A stretch of DNA of 5,684 nt from an uncultured Oscillospiraceae bacterium (GTDB taxonomy: Bacteria; Bacillota; Clostridia; Oscillospirales; Acutalibacteraceae): the NCBI GenBank assembly GCA_905193585.1, contig CAJJPG010000113.1:1-5684 (forward strand), in the 5' to 3' direction. The translations under genes and the position numbers were made by a program. Shown here one piece after another: positions 1 through 4,702 of this stretch; position 1 is the stretch's first letter; every line of letters begins with the position of its first letter. The notes beneath the pieces are model-generated. The model had not been told where the DNA came from and did not search any database. It was given only the letters and a program-made list of their open reading frames with translations.

Positions 1-291
1 CGCCCAGAACTGGTCCATTTTCCAAAGATTTATGGTTATAAACGAAACGAGGGTGTATATAATCAAATTCGGTATGTAGGAAATAAGAAACCGCAGGTAT
101 TTTCTGAAACTCAATCGGCTTTTAAAAACAATAAGGCTGTTGAGAATATAGTTTATTGTAAGCGATATAAAAAAGCCGATATGCGCCGAAATATTCTCCT
201 GAATTTTAAGGTGCGCAAGCCAAGAAAAAAACGCGGTATTAAAGGTATTTATTATACCGATAGAGCAAAAGCCCAAAAATTTTTTATTTAA
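1..291 (+). CDS. C-terminal part of an unrecognised basic protein (5' end outside window)
   Basis: Reading frame 1 is open from the first base to a TAA at 289-291, giving 96 residues. There is no convincing start inside the window, because the only in-frame ATG, at 181, would leave just 36 residues. The fragment begins RPELVHFPKIYGYKRN and ends DRAKAQKFFI. It is rich in Lys, Arg and Tyr, including the cluster KVRKPRKKRG near the C-terminus, and shows no membrane segment, Cys cluster or catalytic motif that I recognise. The DNA is clearly more AT-rich than the neighbouring operon, which would fit an accessory gene, but the fragment is too short to be sure. The gene is convergent with mrnC. It could also be a decayed gene. 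No function is proposed. Confidence 0.5.
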   Translation, partial: RPELVHFPKIYGYKRNEGVYNQIRYVGNKKPQVFSETQSAFKNNKAVENIVYCKRYKKADMRRNILLNFKVRKPRKKRGIKGIYYTDRAKAQKFFI

Positions 292-331
292 AAACGTCTT
301 TTTTAAACGCTTAAGAAAAGCCAAGCCTTTC
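287..331. terminator. weak hairpins between convergent genes
   Basis: Two small inverted repeats lie between the + strand stop at 291 and the mrnC stop at 342. One pairs 287-294 with 300-307 (eight A/T pairs, loop CGTCT). The other, read on the minus strand, pairs 331-325 with 321-315 (GAAAGGC with GCTTTTC, one G-U pair, loop TTG) and lies about ten bases past the mrnC stop with a U-rich 3' arm. Either could end transcription of the converging units, but both are weak and neither has a classic U-tract. Confidence 0.33.
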
Positions 332-341
332 ACCCCGGGTG

Positions 342-719
342 TTATTGTTTATCGTATATTATTCCGAAAAGCTCGTCCGCGCGGGCGGTATTTCCCGAAA
401 GGTAAAGCCACCCGAAAAGACACTCCAGCCCCGTGGCGATATGATAATCGCCGTTTGAGGCGTTTTTGGGCGTAGACGAAGTATGAAAATTCCTGCCGCG
501 CTTGAAAACGGAAATTTCCTTTTCGGTAAGCTCCGGCTCAATAACCGAATACGCCCTTGCCTGTGCGGCGGCGTTCACCATTGTGACAGAGAGCCTATGT
601 AACTCGCCCGACGGGCGGTTTACCGCCGCTAAGGCGGTTCTTACATACAGCCCGTACACCGCGTCGCCCACAAAGGCGAGCACGGAGGGGCTTAAAAGAT
701 TCGGATTTTCCGTTTTCAT
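342..719 (-). CDS. mrnC: Mini-ribonuclease III (Mini-III)
   Basis: Mini-III is a homodimeric RNase III-fold nuclease without a double-stranded RNA-binding domain. In Firmicutes it cuts pre-23S rRNA to make its mature ends. The 125-residue protein has the usual length and the family motifs: FVGDAVY near residues 17-22 (Asp19 as the expected metal ligand), LHRLS..MVNAAAQ (40-53), FKRGRN (72-77), PKNASNGDY (84-92) and ATGLECLFGWLYL (95-107, with Glu99 as an expected catalytic acid). The ATG at 719-717 shares its A with the TGA of obg (TGATG), suggesting translational coupling. A GTG one codon upstream (722) is also possible. It is the last gene of the L21-L27-Obg operon, so rRNA processing is co-expressed with ribosomal proteins and an assembly GTPase. 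No important residue appears to be missing. Confidence 0.94.
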   Translation of the reverse strand: MKTENPNLLSPSVLAFVGDAVYGLYVRTALAAVNRPSGELHRLSVTMVNAAAQARAYSVIEPELTEKEISVFKRGRNFHTSSTPKNASNGDYHIATGLECLFGWLYLSGNTARADELFGIIYDKQ

Positions 720-1993
720 CACATCACAAACTCAAATTCGATATCATAAACGCTTACGGTGTCGCCCTGCTTTATTCCCGCGTTTTCAAGGGCTGAAATA
801 ATTCCGCTTGAGCGCAAAACCCGCTCGAAATATTGCAGCGACTCATAGTCCTCGGGGTCGATAGTGTTCATAATTTCCATTATCCACTCGCAGTTTTCAA
901 CAAAGTAGACCCCGTCGCAAACGCGTATTGTAAAGTCGCGCTTTTTCTTGACCGTAAGGTCTTCAAGCGGCTTCGGCTCGGCTTCGTATTTCTTTATGGG
1001 CGGCAGCTTTGCAAGCTCAGCCGCAACATAGTTTATAAGCTCGTCCGTACCCTCGGCAATAGCTGCCATTACGGGGAAGAACTTATACCCCTTTTCGGTA
1101 AAGTAATCCGATATGCGGCGAACCTCATCATCTTCGGTCAAATCGCACTTGTTGCCCACGATTATCTGCGGGCGGGTTTCAAGCTCGCTGCTGAAAACGG
1201 CAAGCTCGCGGTTTATTTTATTAAAATCGTCAATCGGGTCTCTGCCCTCGCTGCCCGATACGTCAATAACGTGCAAAAGCAGACGGCAGCGCTCAACATG
1301 GCGCAAAAATTCGTGGCCTAAGCCCACGCCCTCGCCCGCGCCCTCAATAAGCCCGGGAATATCCGCCATAACAAACGAGCTGCCCTCGCCCATACGCACA
1401 ACGCCCAAAACGGGGGTAAGGGTTGTAAAGTGGTAATTCGCAATTTTCGGCTTTGCCTCGCTTACCACCGAAATAAGTGTGGATTTACCCACATTCGGAA
1501 AGCCTATAAGCCCCACGTCCGCCAAGAGTTTTAATTCCAGCGTTACGTCAAGCTCCTCGCCCGGGTTGCCCTTTTTAGCAAAGCGCGGCACCTGGCGCGT
1601 AGGCGTGGCAAAGTGCTGGTTGCCCCAGCCGCCGTTGCCGCCCTTGGCTATTACAACGGGTTCCGAATCGGATATATCGGCAATTATTCTGCCGCTTTCC
1701 GCATCCTTAACCAGCGTGCCAACCGGCACGTTTATAATAAGGTCGGGCGCTTTTTTGCCCGAGCAGCGCCCTCCGCCGCCCTTTTCGCCCGATTGCGCCG
1801 TGTATTTGCGCTTATAGCGGAAGTCAGCAAGGGTAGAAAGGTTACTGTCAGCCTTGAAAATAATGTTTCCGCCCCTGCCGCCGTCGCCGCCGTCCGGTCC
1901 GCCCGCCGCAACATACTTTTCCCTGTGAAAGGAAACCGCGCCGTCGCCGCCGTCGCCCGCTTTTAAATGAATTTTTGCTATATCTACAAACAT
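719..1993 (-). CDS. obg: Obg/CgtA GTPase, 50S ribosome assembly
   Basis: Obg is an essential GTPase that binds late 50S assembly intermediates and links ribosome maturation to stress responses. The 424-residue protein has full family length. Residues 1-157 form the Obg domain, with its glycine-rich repeats (AGDGGDG, GGPDGGDGGRGG, SGEKGGGGRCSG, KGGNGGWGN). The G domain follows: G1 GFPNVGKST (164-172), switch I FTTLTP (189-194), G3 DIPGLIEGA (211-219) and G4 NKCD (281-284). The C-terminal OCT domain spans roughly 345-424. One oddity is the G5 loop, which reads FPVMAAIAEG where most Obg proteins have a serine-alanine pair (ISA); the serine position is Met309. The start ATG lies one base after the upstream stop (TAATATG) and the 3' end overlaps mrnC, so it is tightly embedded in the operon. 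Confidence 0.97.
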   Translation of the reverse strand: MFVDIAKIHLKAGDGGDGAVSFHREKYVAAGGPDGGDGGRGGNIIFKADSNLSTLADFRYKRKYTAQSGEKGGGGRCSGKKAPDLIINVPVGTLVKDAESGRIIADISDSEPVVIAKGGNGGWGNQHFATPTRQVPRFAKKGNPGEELDVTLELKLLADVGLIGFPNVGKSTLISVVSEAKPKIANYHFTTLTPVLGVVRMGEGSSFVMADIPGLIEGAGEGVGLGHEFLRHVERCRLLLHVIDVSGSEGRDPIDDFNKINRELAVFSSELETRPQIIVGNKCDLTEDDEVRRISDYFTEKGYKFFPVMAAIAEGTDELINYVAAELAKLPPIKKYEAEPKPLEDLTVKKKRDFTIRVCDGVYFVENCEWIMEIMNTIDPEDYESLQYFERVLRSSGIISALENAGIKQGDTVSVYDIEFEFVM

Positions 1994-1994
1994 A

Positions 1995-2294
1995 TTACTC
2001 TGTTATTTCCTCTTCCGGCTCTACCTCGGTTTGCAGGTACGCCTCGTAAAGTCCTCTTGCCGTTTCGTAATTTTTCGCCGCAACGTAAATATTATCGGGC
2101 ACAACTCCCGCACCCAAAAGCAGCTTTACAGAGCCGCCCGCGCCGTCCTGACGGCATATAAACGGTATGCCGTTCTCTTTTAGTATGTCCTGAAATATTT
2201 CCGAGGTTACGGGATTTTTAATTACCGCCGCCAAAACCGGCTCGTTTTCGTCAGGCTCGGTCTCCTTTTTTCTTCCCCACTTAAAAAAGCTCAT
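1995..2294 (-). CDS. DUF2007-like small protein, paralogue of its upstream neighbour
   Basis: This is a 99-residue acidic protein of unknown function. After a short basic start (MSFFKWGRKK) and a charged linker, residues about 18-90 form one alpha/beta domain that resembles DUF2007, a family annotated as putative signal-transducing proteins. The repeated pattern is EPVLAAV, SEIFQDILKENGIPF, then DNIYV and a final helix YETARGLYEAYL. The same pattern occurs in the adjacent upstream gene, so the two probably arose by tandem duplication. This copy has lost, or never had, the N-terminal zinc ribbon. No signal peptide or membrane segment is visible. Its ATG overlaps the upstream TGA (ATGA) and its TAA lies one base before the obg ATG, so its translation is probably coupled to both. 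A role near ribosome assembly is only an inference from position. Confidence 0.78.
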   Translation of the reverse strand: MSFFKWGRKKETEPDENEPVLAAVIKNPVTSEIFQDILKENGIPFICRQDGAGGSVKLLLGAGVVPDNIYVAAKNYETARGLYEAYLQTEVEPEEEITE

Positions 2295-2680
2295 TCGTTT
2301 TCGTTCTCCGCGTCCTCAAAAAATTCTTCGTCAAACTGCGGCTCAGAATTTAAAAAGTCCTTATAAATCGCGTTTGCCGCGTCAAAATCCTGATCGTCAA
2401 CATAAATATCATCCGCCACAAACGAGCCGCCGAAGGTCACTTTCATTGTGCCGTCGTCTTCCGAATCGCTGCTGTAAAGAATACCCGCCTCTGTAAGCAG
2501 GTCTTTGAGTATCTCAGCCGACACAACATCGTCAAGCGTTGCCAGAAGCACCGGGTTGTTAATTACTTTCTCCTCTTTTTCCTCTTCCTCGGTAATTTCC
2601 GCCGTAAGGTCGGCGCCGCAAACCGGGCAAAGCTCCGCTGCGTCATCGCACTCGGCTTTGCAAACATGACAAACCTTCAT
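2291..2680 (-). CDS. zinc-ribbon protein with DUF2007-like domain
   Basis: This 129-residue, strongly acidic protein has an N-terminal zinc ribbon with Cys4, Cys7, Cys18 and Cys21 (CHVC...CPVCG) and an extra Cys11. A Glu/Lys linker (28-38) leads to a DUF2007-like domain at about residues 42-112 (NPVLLATL, SAEILKDLLTEAGI, DDIYV, DAANAIYKDFL) and an acidic tail. The domain aligns over its whole length with the next gene. A ribosome binding site (GAAAGGAAAG) precedes the ATG, and an intrinsic terminator separates this gene from rpmA. No separate promoter was seen, so expression may depend on read-through. The function is unknown. The paired ribbon and DUF2007-like fold suggests a protein- or nucleic-acid-binding adaptor, which is inference. 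Confidence 0.82.
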   Translation of the reverse strand: MKVCHVCKAECDDAAELCPVCGADLTAEITEEEEKEEKVINNPVLLATLDDVVSAEILKDLLTEAGILYSSDSEDDGTMKVTFGGSFVADDIYVDDQDFDAANAIYKDFLNSEPQFDEEFFEDAENENE

Positions 2681-2697
2681 AAATCTTCTTTCCTTTC

Positions 2698-2736
2698 TAA
2701 AAAATAAATCCGGGTAGCAGCCGCCGCCCGGATTTG
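2698..2736 (-). terminator. intrinsic terminator / attenuator after rpmA
   Basis: On the minus strand, eight bases past the rpmA stop, a perfect 9-bp stem (AAATCCGGG with CCCGGATTT, positions 2735-2727 and 2714-2706) closes a 12-base loop and is followed by ATTTTTTAG. This is a classical Rho-independent terminator. Because genes on the same strand continue directly after it, it probably acts as a partial terminator that sets more L21/L27 than Obg and Mini-III mRNA. Confidence 0.8.
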
Positions 2737-2743
2737 CTTTTTC

Positions 2744-3028
2744 TTACTGCTCAACAGCGTAAATGCTGACCTGCTTGCGGTCTCTGCCTACACGCTCGAA
2801 CTTAACCTTGCCGTCCACCAAAGCGAACAGAGTGTCGTCCGATCCGCGGCCTACATTGTTGCCTGCGTGAATGTGAGTTCCTCTCTGACGAACGAGAATG
2901 TTGCCCGCCAAAACGAACTGCCCGTCCGCGCGCTTAACGCCGAGACGCTTTGACTCACTGTCACGGCCGTTCTTGGTAGAACCCATACCTTTTTTATGAG
3001 CGAATAACTGTATATTAATCTTTAACAT
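2744..3028 (-). CDS. rpmA: 50S ribosomal protein bL27 with cleavable N-terminus
   Basis: L27 reaches into the peptidyl-transferase centre. The 94-residue protein starts MLKINIQLF followed by AHKKGMGSTKNGRDSESKRLGVK, the canonical L27 sequence. The nine-residue leader ending in Phe is the Firmicutes-type extension that the protease Prp removes between Phe and Ala (IQLF/AHKKG). The prp gene lies directly upstream, so substrate and protease are co-expressed. I chose the ATG at 3028-3026 because it shares its A with the prp stop (TGATG) and has a strong ribosome binding site (GGAGGTG, 3042-3036) seven bases away. A TTG one codon upstream lies too close to that site. The remaining core (GQFVLAGNILVRQRGTHIHAGNNVGRGSDDTLFA) is typical. 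Confidence 0.97.
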   Translation of the reverse strand: MLKINIQLFAHKKGMGSTKNGRDSESKRLGVKRADGQFVLAGNILVRQRGTHIHAGNNVGRGSDDTLFALVDGKVKFERVGRDRKQVSIYAVEQ

Positions 3029-3348
3029 CAATCTGCACCTCCGATAATTCCGATATTGCCGCCGTACTCTGCCGACAGCTCTCTTAAATGCAGCCGCAGC
3101 CCCTCTAAAACCGCGCGGGTTTTATCGCAGGGGTTTGTAACCTCAAAGCGCATAGCGCCGTCCGATACGTCAGCCGCCGCTTTATCGCCTATTATTTCGG
3201 TTACGGTATTAGCCGCCATATACGCCGCGGATGAAACCGCCGCGCAAACAATTTTGCCGAACTCGTCATCGCAGTTTTTTGAACTGTGACCCTTTATTTC
3301 AAAGCCGTAAAGCCCATTTTCATCGGCAAAAAACCTTACTTTAGTCAT
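3028..3348 (-). CDS. prp: ribosomal-processing cysteine protease Prp (YsxB family)
   Basis: Prp removes the N-terminal extension of L27, which is needed for working ribosomes in Firmicutes. The 106-residue protein carries the family's catalytic pair in the motif GHSSKNCDDEFGKIVCAAVS: His21 and Cys35. The rest fits the family: an N-terminal strand (MTKVRFFADENGLYGFEIKGH), an alanine-rich helix after the active cysteine and a C-terminal helix (TRAVLEGLRLHLRELSAEY). It sits between rplU (two bases after its TGA) and rpmA (TGATG overlap), the standard order. No strong ribosome binding site precedes the ATG, so translation is probably coupled to rplU. The encoded L27 has the matching cleavage site. 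Confidence 0.95.
   Translation of the reverse strand: MTKVRFFADENGLYGFEIKGHSSKNCDDEFGKIVCAAVSSAAYMAANTVTEIIGDKAAADVSDGAMRFEVTNPCDKTRAVLEGLRLHLRELSAEYGGNIGIIGGAD
3036..3042 (-). promoter_or_regulatory. rpmA ribosome binding site that decides the start
   Basis: GGAGGTG on the minus strand lies inside the end of prp, seven bases before the ATG at 3028. The spacing favours that ATG over the in-frame TTG at 3031. The strong site would allow more L27 than Prp to be made from one mRNA. Confidence 0.72.
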
Positions 3349-3350
3349 AA

Positions 3351-3656
3351 TCAGCCTATTTCGCCGATCTGTACTTTAGTATAGGGCTGTCTGTGACCCA
3401 TCTTGCGGGCGCTGCTCTTCTTCGGCTTGTAAGTAAATACGGTTATTTTCTTACCCTTGCCGTTTTTAAGAACGGTACCCTTAACGAAAGCGTCCTTTAC
3501 ATAGGGCTTACCAACCTTTAAGGTCTTGTTGCAAACGGCAACAACCTTATCAAAGGTGATCTCCTCATCAGCCTCGGCGTTAAGTTTCTCAACGTAGATT
3601 ACGTCGCCGGTCTGAACACGGTACTGCTTTCCGCCTGTTTCGATAATTGCATACAT
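3351..3656 (-). CDS. rplU: 50S ribosomal protein bL21
   Basis: L21 binds 23S rRNA in the large subunit. The 101-residue protein starts MYAIIETGGKQYRVQTGD and ends with the conserved KPKKSSARKMGHRQPYTKVQI region, at the family's usual length. The frame can be extended six codons upstream to 3674, but the canonical MYAII start at 3656 is right: it has a ribosome binding site (GCAGGTG) eight bases upstream, and the extension would run into the structured leader. It is the first gene of the operon, 82 bases after the likely transcription start. Confidence 0.97.
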   Translation of the reverse strand: MYAIIETGGKQYRVQTGDVIYVEKLNAEADEEITFDKVVAVCNKTLKVGKPYVKDAFVKGTVLKNGKGKKITVFTYKPKKSSARKMGHRQPYTKVQIGEIG

Positions 3657-3740
3657 TTTTATTACACCTGCCAAATTCCAGTCTCGCTACGGTAGGCGTG
3701 CGCGAAGGCGCAGCTTACAAAGCCCACAATATGCGGCTTT
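3657..3740 (-). promoter_or_regulatory. structured rplU 5' leader, candidate ribosomal protein L21 leader
   Basis: The minus-strand RNA between the promoter and rplU folds into consecutive hairpins: AAAGCC...GGCTTT (3740-3719), TGCGC-CTTC-GCGCA (3712-3699) and CTA-CCG-TAG (3695-3687). A conserved-looking GCGAGACTGG stretch and the rplU ribosome binding site follow. Firmicutes rplU leaders form a known RNA family (L21 leader) thought to mediate feedback by L21. Position and the hairpin series fit, but I cannot score it against the covariance model. Confidence 0.65.
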
Positions 3741-3743
3741 ACC

Positions 3744-3772
3744 ATTTTAGCACAAGCCCTTTTATTTGTCAA
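3744..3772 (-). promoter_or_regulatory. sigma-A promoter of the rplU-mrnC operon
   Basis: TTGACA (3772-3767), a 17-base spacer and TAAAAT (3749-3744), with TG one base upstream of the -10 (extended -10). The likely start is near 3738, immediately before the first leader hairpin. This is close to consensus and fits a highly expressed ribosomal protein operon. Confidence 0.88.
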
Positions 3773-3954
3773 GAAAAATTTGAAGAACCTCCGAGCCTTA
3801 AGCGGAATATCCTTATATATTTTTAGTTTTCACTTAATTTCCTGTTCGGTTTCGTCAAATAAATCGGTATTGAAAAAATCACGCACCGTTATTTCCAAAC
3901 CGTCGCATAGCTTTTTAATTGACACAATGCCGGGATTTTTTACTTTTGGCATTA

Positions 3955-3980
3955 GACAATACAATCAGGTTACAATGCTT
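3955..3980 (+). repeat. left terminal inverted repeat of the MITE
   Basis: This 26-bp end matches the reverse complement of 4199-4224 at 25 positions; position 16 is T here and G in the other copy. It directly follows the TA at 3953-3954. Confidence 0.88.
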
Positions 3981-4190
3981 CCCATAGCGGAAAATTTGTC
4001 CGATTATTTTGTCTCGTCATTTGAAATACGGCAGTATTCCTGCACTCCTCGACTTCATAAGCGAAAAAATTTTCTCGCTATGGGTCAAAGATTTTGTAAA
4101 AAAACGGTGCTGCTTAGCGGTGCGGCGCCCGACCGAGGAATACTGACGTATTGTGAGCGGAGGGCAACAATACCGATAACTGCACCGTTT
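3981..4190. repeat. three interlocking inverted-repeat pairs inside the MITE
   Basis: Three pairs fill the element. B: CCCATAGCGGAAAATTT at 3981-3997 pairs with 4067-4084 (one bulge). C: AATACGGCAGTATTCCT at 4025-4041 pairs with 4136-4152 (16 of 17). D: AAACGGTGC at 4102-4110 pairs with 4182-4190 (perfect, with imperfect continuation inward). The order along the strand is B, C, B', D, C', D', so each pair crosses the next instead of nesting. Not all can form at once in one simple hairpin, which suggests alternative folds or a pseudoknot-like structure. Confidence 0.78.
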
Positions 4191-4198
4191 CTTCAAAA

Positions 4199-4224
4199 AA
4201 GCATTGTACCCTGATTGTATTGTC
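4199..4224 (-). repeat. right terminal inverted repeat of the MITE
   Basis: Read on the minus strand this repeats the left end with one mismatch. It directly precedes the TA at 4225-4226, which falls in the codons for Leu40 and Asn41 of the reconstructed regulator. Confidence 0.88.
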
Positions 4225-4347
4225 TAAGCATACTGTATATTGTAGACGGCGACACGCCCGATATATTTGCCAGTGCATTTATTGCAATTCCGCGCTCTTT
4301 GCAAAGCTGAATAATTCTTTCCGCTACCGCTTCTTTTGTATTCACCT

Positions 4348-4590
4348 TTAATCATCCAATCCGGCAAAAAAGTCGTCATAACTGCATTTGTAAATTTTTC
4401 GCAGTTCAATTATAACGCTTATTTTTATATTCAATTCACCCGATTCATACTTCGCGTATGTGGTTCTGCCGATATCACAGCCGCGGCGCTGTAATTCCGC
4501 GCAAAGCTTTTCCTGCGATATATCGGCATTATCCCTTAATCGTCGTAAATTTTCTCCCATATATCTGTCACGTCTGAGTTTCTGTTCCAT
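4348..4590 (-). CDS. XRE-family HTH transcriptional regulator
   Basis: An 80-residue Cro/CI-type regulator that is almost entirely DNA-binding domain. It reads MGENLRRLRDNADISQEKLCAELQRRGCDIGRTTYAKYESGELNI, with the HTH at about residues 25-50, followed by a final helix (VIIELRKIYKCSYDDFFAGL). This closely resembles a common clostridial family with an RGCDIxRxTYAKxE core. I chose the ATG at 4590, with GGAG eleven bases upstream. A TTG at 4611 would add seven residues but has no ribosome binding site. The stop lies two bases before the GTG of a second, disrupted XRE gene. It is divergent from the SLOG-like gene and could repress the shared intergenic region. With its partner broken, it is the only intact regulator of the locus. 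Confidence 0.9.
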   Translation of the reverse strand: MEQKLRRDRYMGENLRRLRDNADISQEKLCAELQRRGCDIGRTTYAKYESGELNIKISVIIELRKIYKCSYDDFFAGLDD

Positions 4591-4610
4591 CGTAATATCA
4601 ACTCCATACA

Positions 4611-4685
4611 ATTGACCGCAATAAGTTGCAATTTCTTTTATTGTATGGTATAATCACCGTAAATATTGACCGCTATACTGGTCTA
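4611..4685. promoter_or_regulatory. candidate operator repeats between divergent genes
   Basis: The nonamer ATTGACCGC occurs twice in direct orientation (4611-4619 and 4665-4673), on either side of the rightward promoter. The second copy also forms an imperfect inverted repeat, TTGACC-8-GGTCTA (4666-4685). XRE regulators often bind repeats of this type near their own gene, so these are candidate operator sites. Binding is inferred. Confidence 0.42.
4626..4654 (+). promoter_or_regulatory. sigma-A promoter of the SLOG-like gene
   Basis: TTGCAA (4626-4631), a 17-base spacer and a perfect TATAAT (4649-4654). Transcription would start near 4661, about 40 bases before the chosen ATG, and run through the second ATTGACCGC copy, so that site could block elongation or initiation. 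Confidence 0.82.
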
Positions 4686-4702
4686 AAAATTGGATGATGA
4701 TA

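Larger units (their letters stand above)
3955..4224. mobile_element. 270-bp MITE-like element with TA target duplication
   Basis: The element is bounded by 26-bp terminal inverted repeats with one mismatch (3955-3980 and 4199-4224), starting GACAATACAATCAGG, then T or G, then TACAATGCTT. TA dinucleotides flank both ends (3953-3954, 4225-4226), and removing the element with one TA restores the interrupted HTH coding sequence. It has no plausible transposase gene; open frames crossing it are chance. Short length, long terminal repeats and TA duplication fit a non-autonomous element mobilised by an IS630/Tc1-mariner-type transposase. That family assignment is inference from the TA duplication. 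Confidence 0.85.
3830..4345 (-). pseudogene. XRE-type HTH regulator split by a MITE
   Basis: The 5' half starts at GTG 4345 and reads MNTKEAVAERIIQLCK, then a helix-turn-helix (NALANISGVSPSTIYSML). It stops matching at 4226, where an inserted element begins. The 3' half (3952 down to 3830) encodes NAKSKNPGIVSIKKLCDGLEI to the end FDETEQEIK and a TGA. Joining the halves at one TA restores CTTAATGCC and the family sequence SMLNAKSKNPG, except that a run of six A (minus strand, 3941-3936) must be five. Element removal plus one base deletion gives an intact 80-residue regulator. The GTG lies two bases after the stop of the upstream XRE gene, so the two formed an operon. Both lesions would stop translation, so the gene is probably dead. 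The extra A could be a sequencing error. Confidence 0.87.

Noticed and set aside
833..1966. Several + strand open frames of 100-160 codons
   Set aside because: They lie antisense to obg, which matches its family along its full length. The glycine- and alanine-rich codons of obg create open frames on the other strand.
3781..3829. Possible terminator after the HTH pseudogene
   Set aside because: Only very short or mismatched stems (for example CCG with CGG) can be drawn, so no terminator is called despite a U-rich stretch.
3780..4214. + strand open frame of 144 codons
   Set aside because: It runs antisense through the broken regulator and across the MITE, so its two halves have unrelated origins, and it resembles no protein.
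3949..4230. Alternative target duplication of three bases (GCA) with a longer element
   Set aside because: It would join the halves in frame without the extra-A correction, but gives SMPKVKNPG, two residues short of the family pattern. The TA model gives SMLNAKSKNPG, which matches the family, at the cost of one frameshift.
4224..4409. Minus-strand open frame of 61 codons
   Set aside because: It overlaps the XRE gene and the HTH pseudogene in another frame; the HTH frames carry clear family sequence and this one does not.
4603..4631. Leftward promoter TTGCAA-17-TATGGA for the XRE gene
   Set aside because: The -10 is poor and includes the GGAG used as ribosome binding site, leaving only a few bases of leader. 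The real promoter is not clear.
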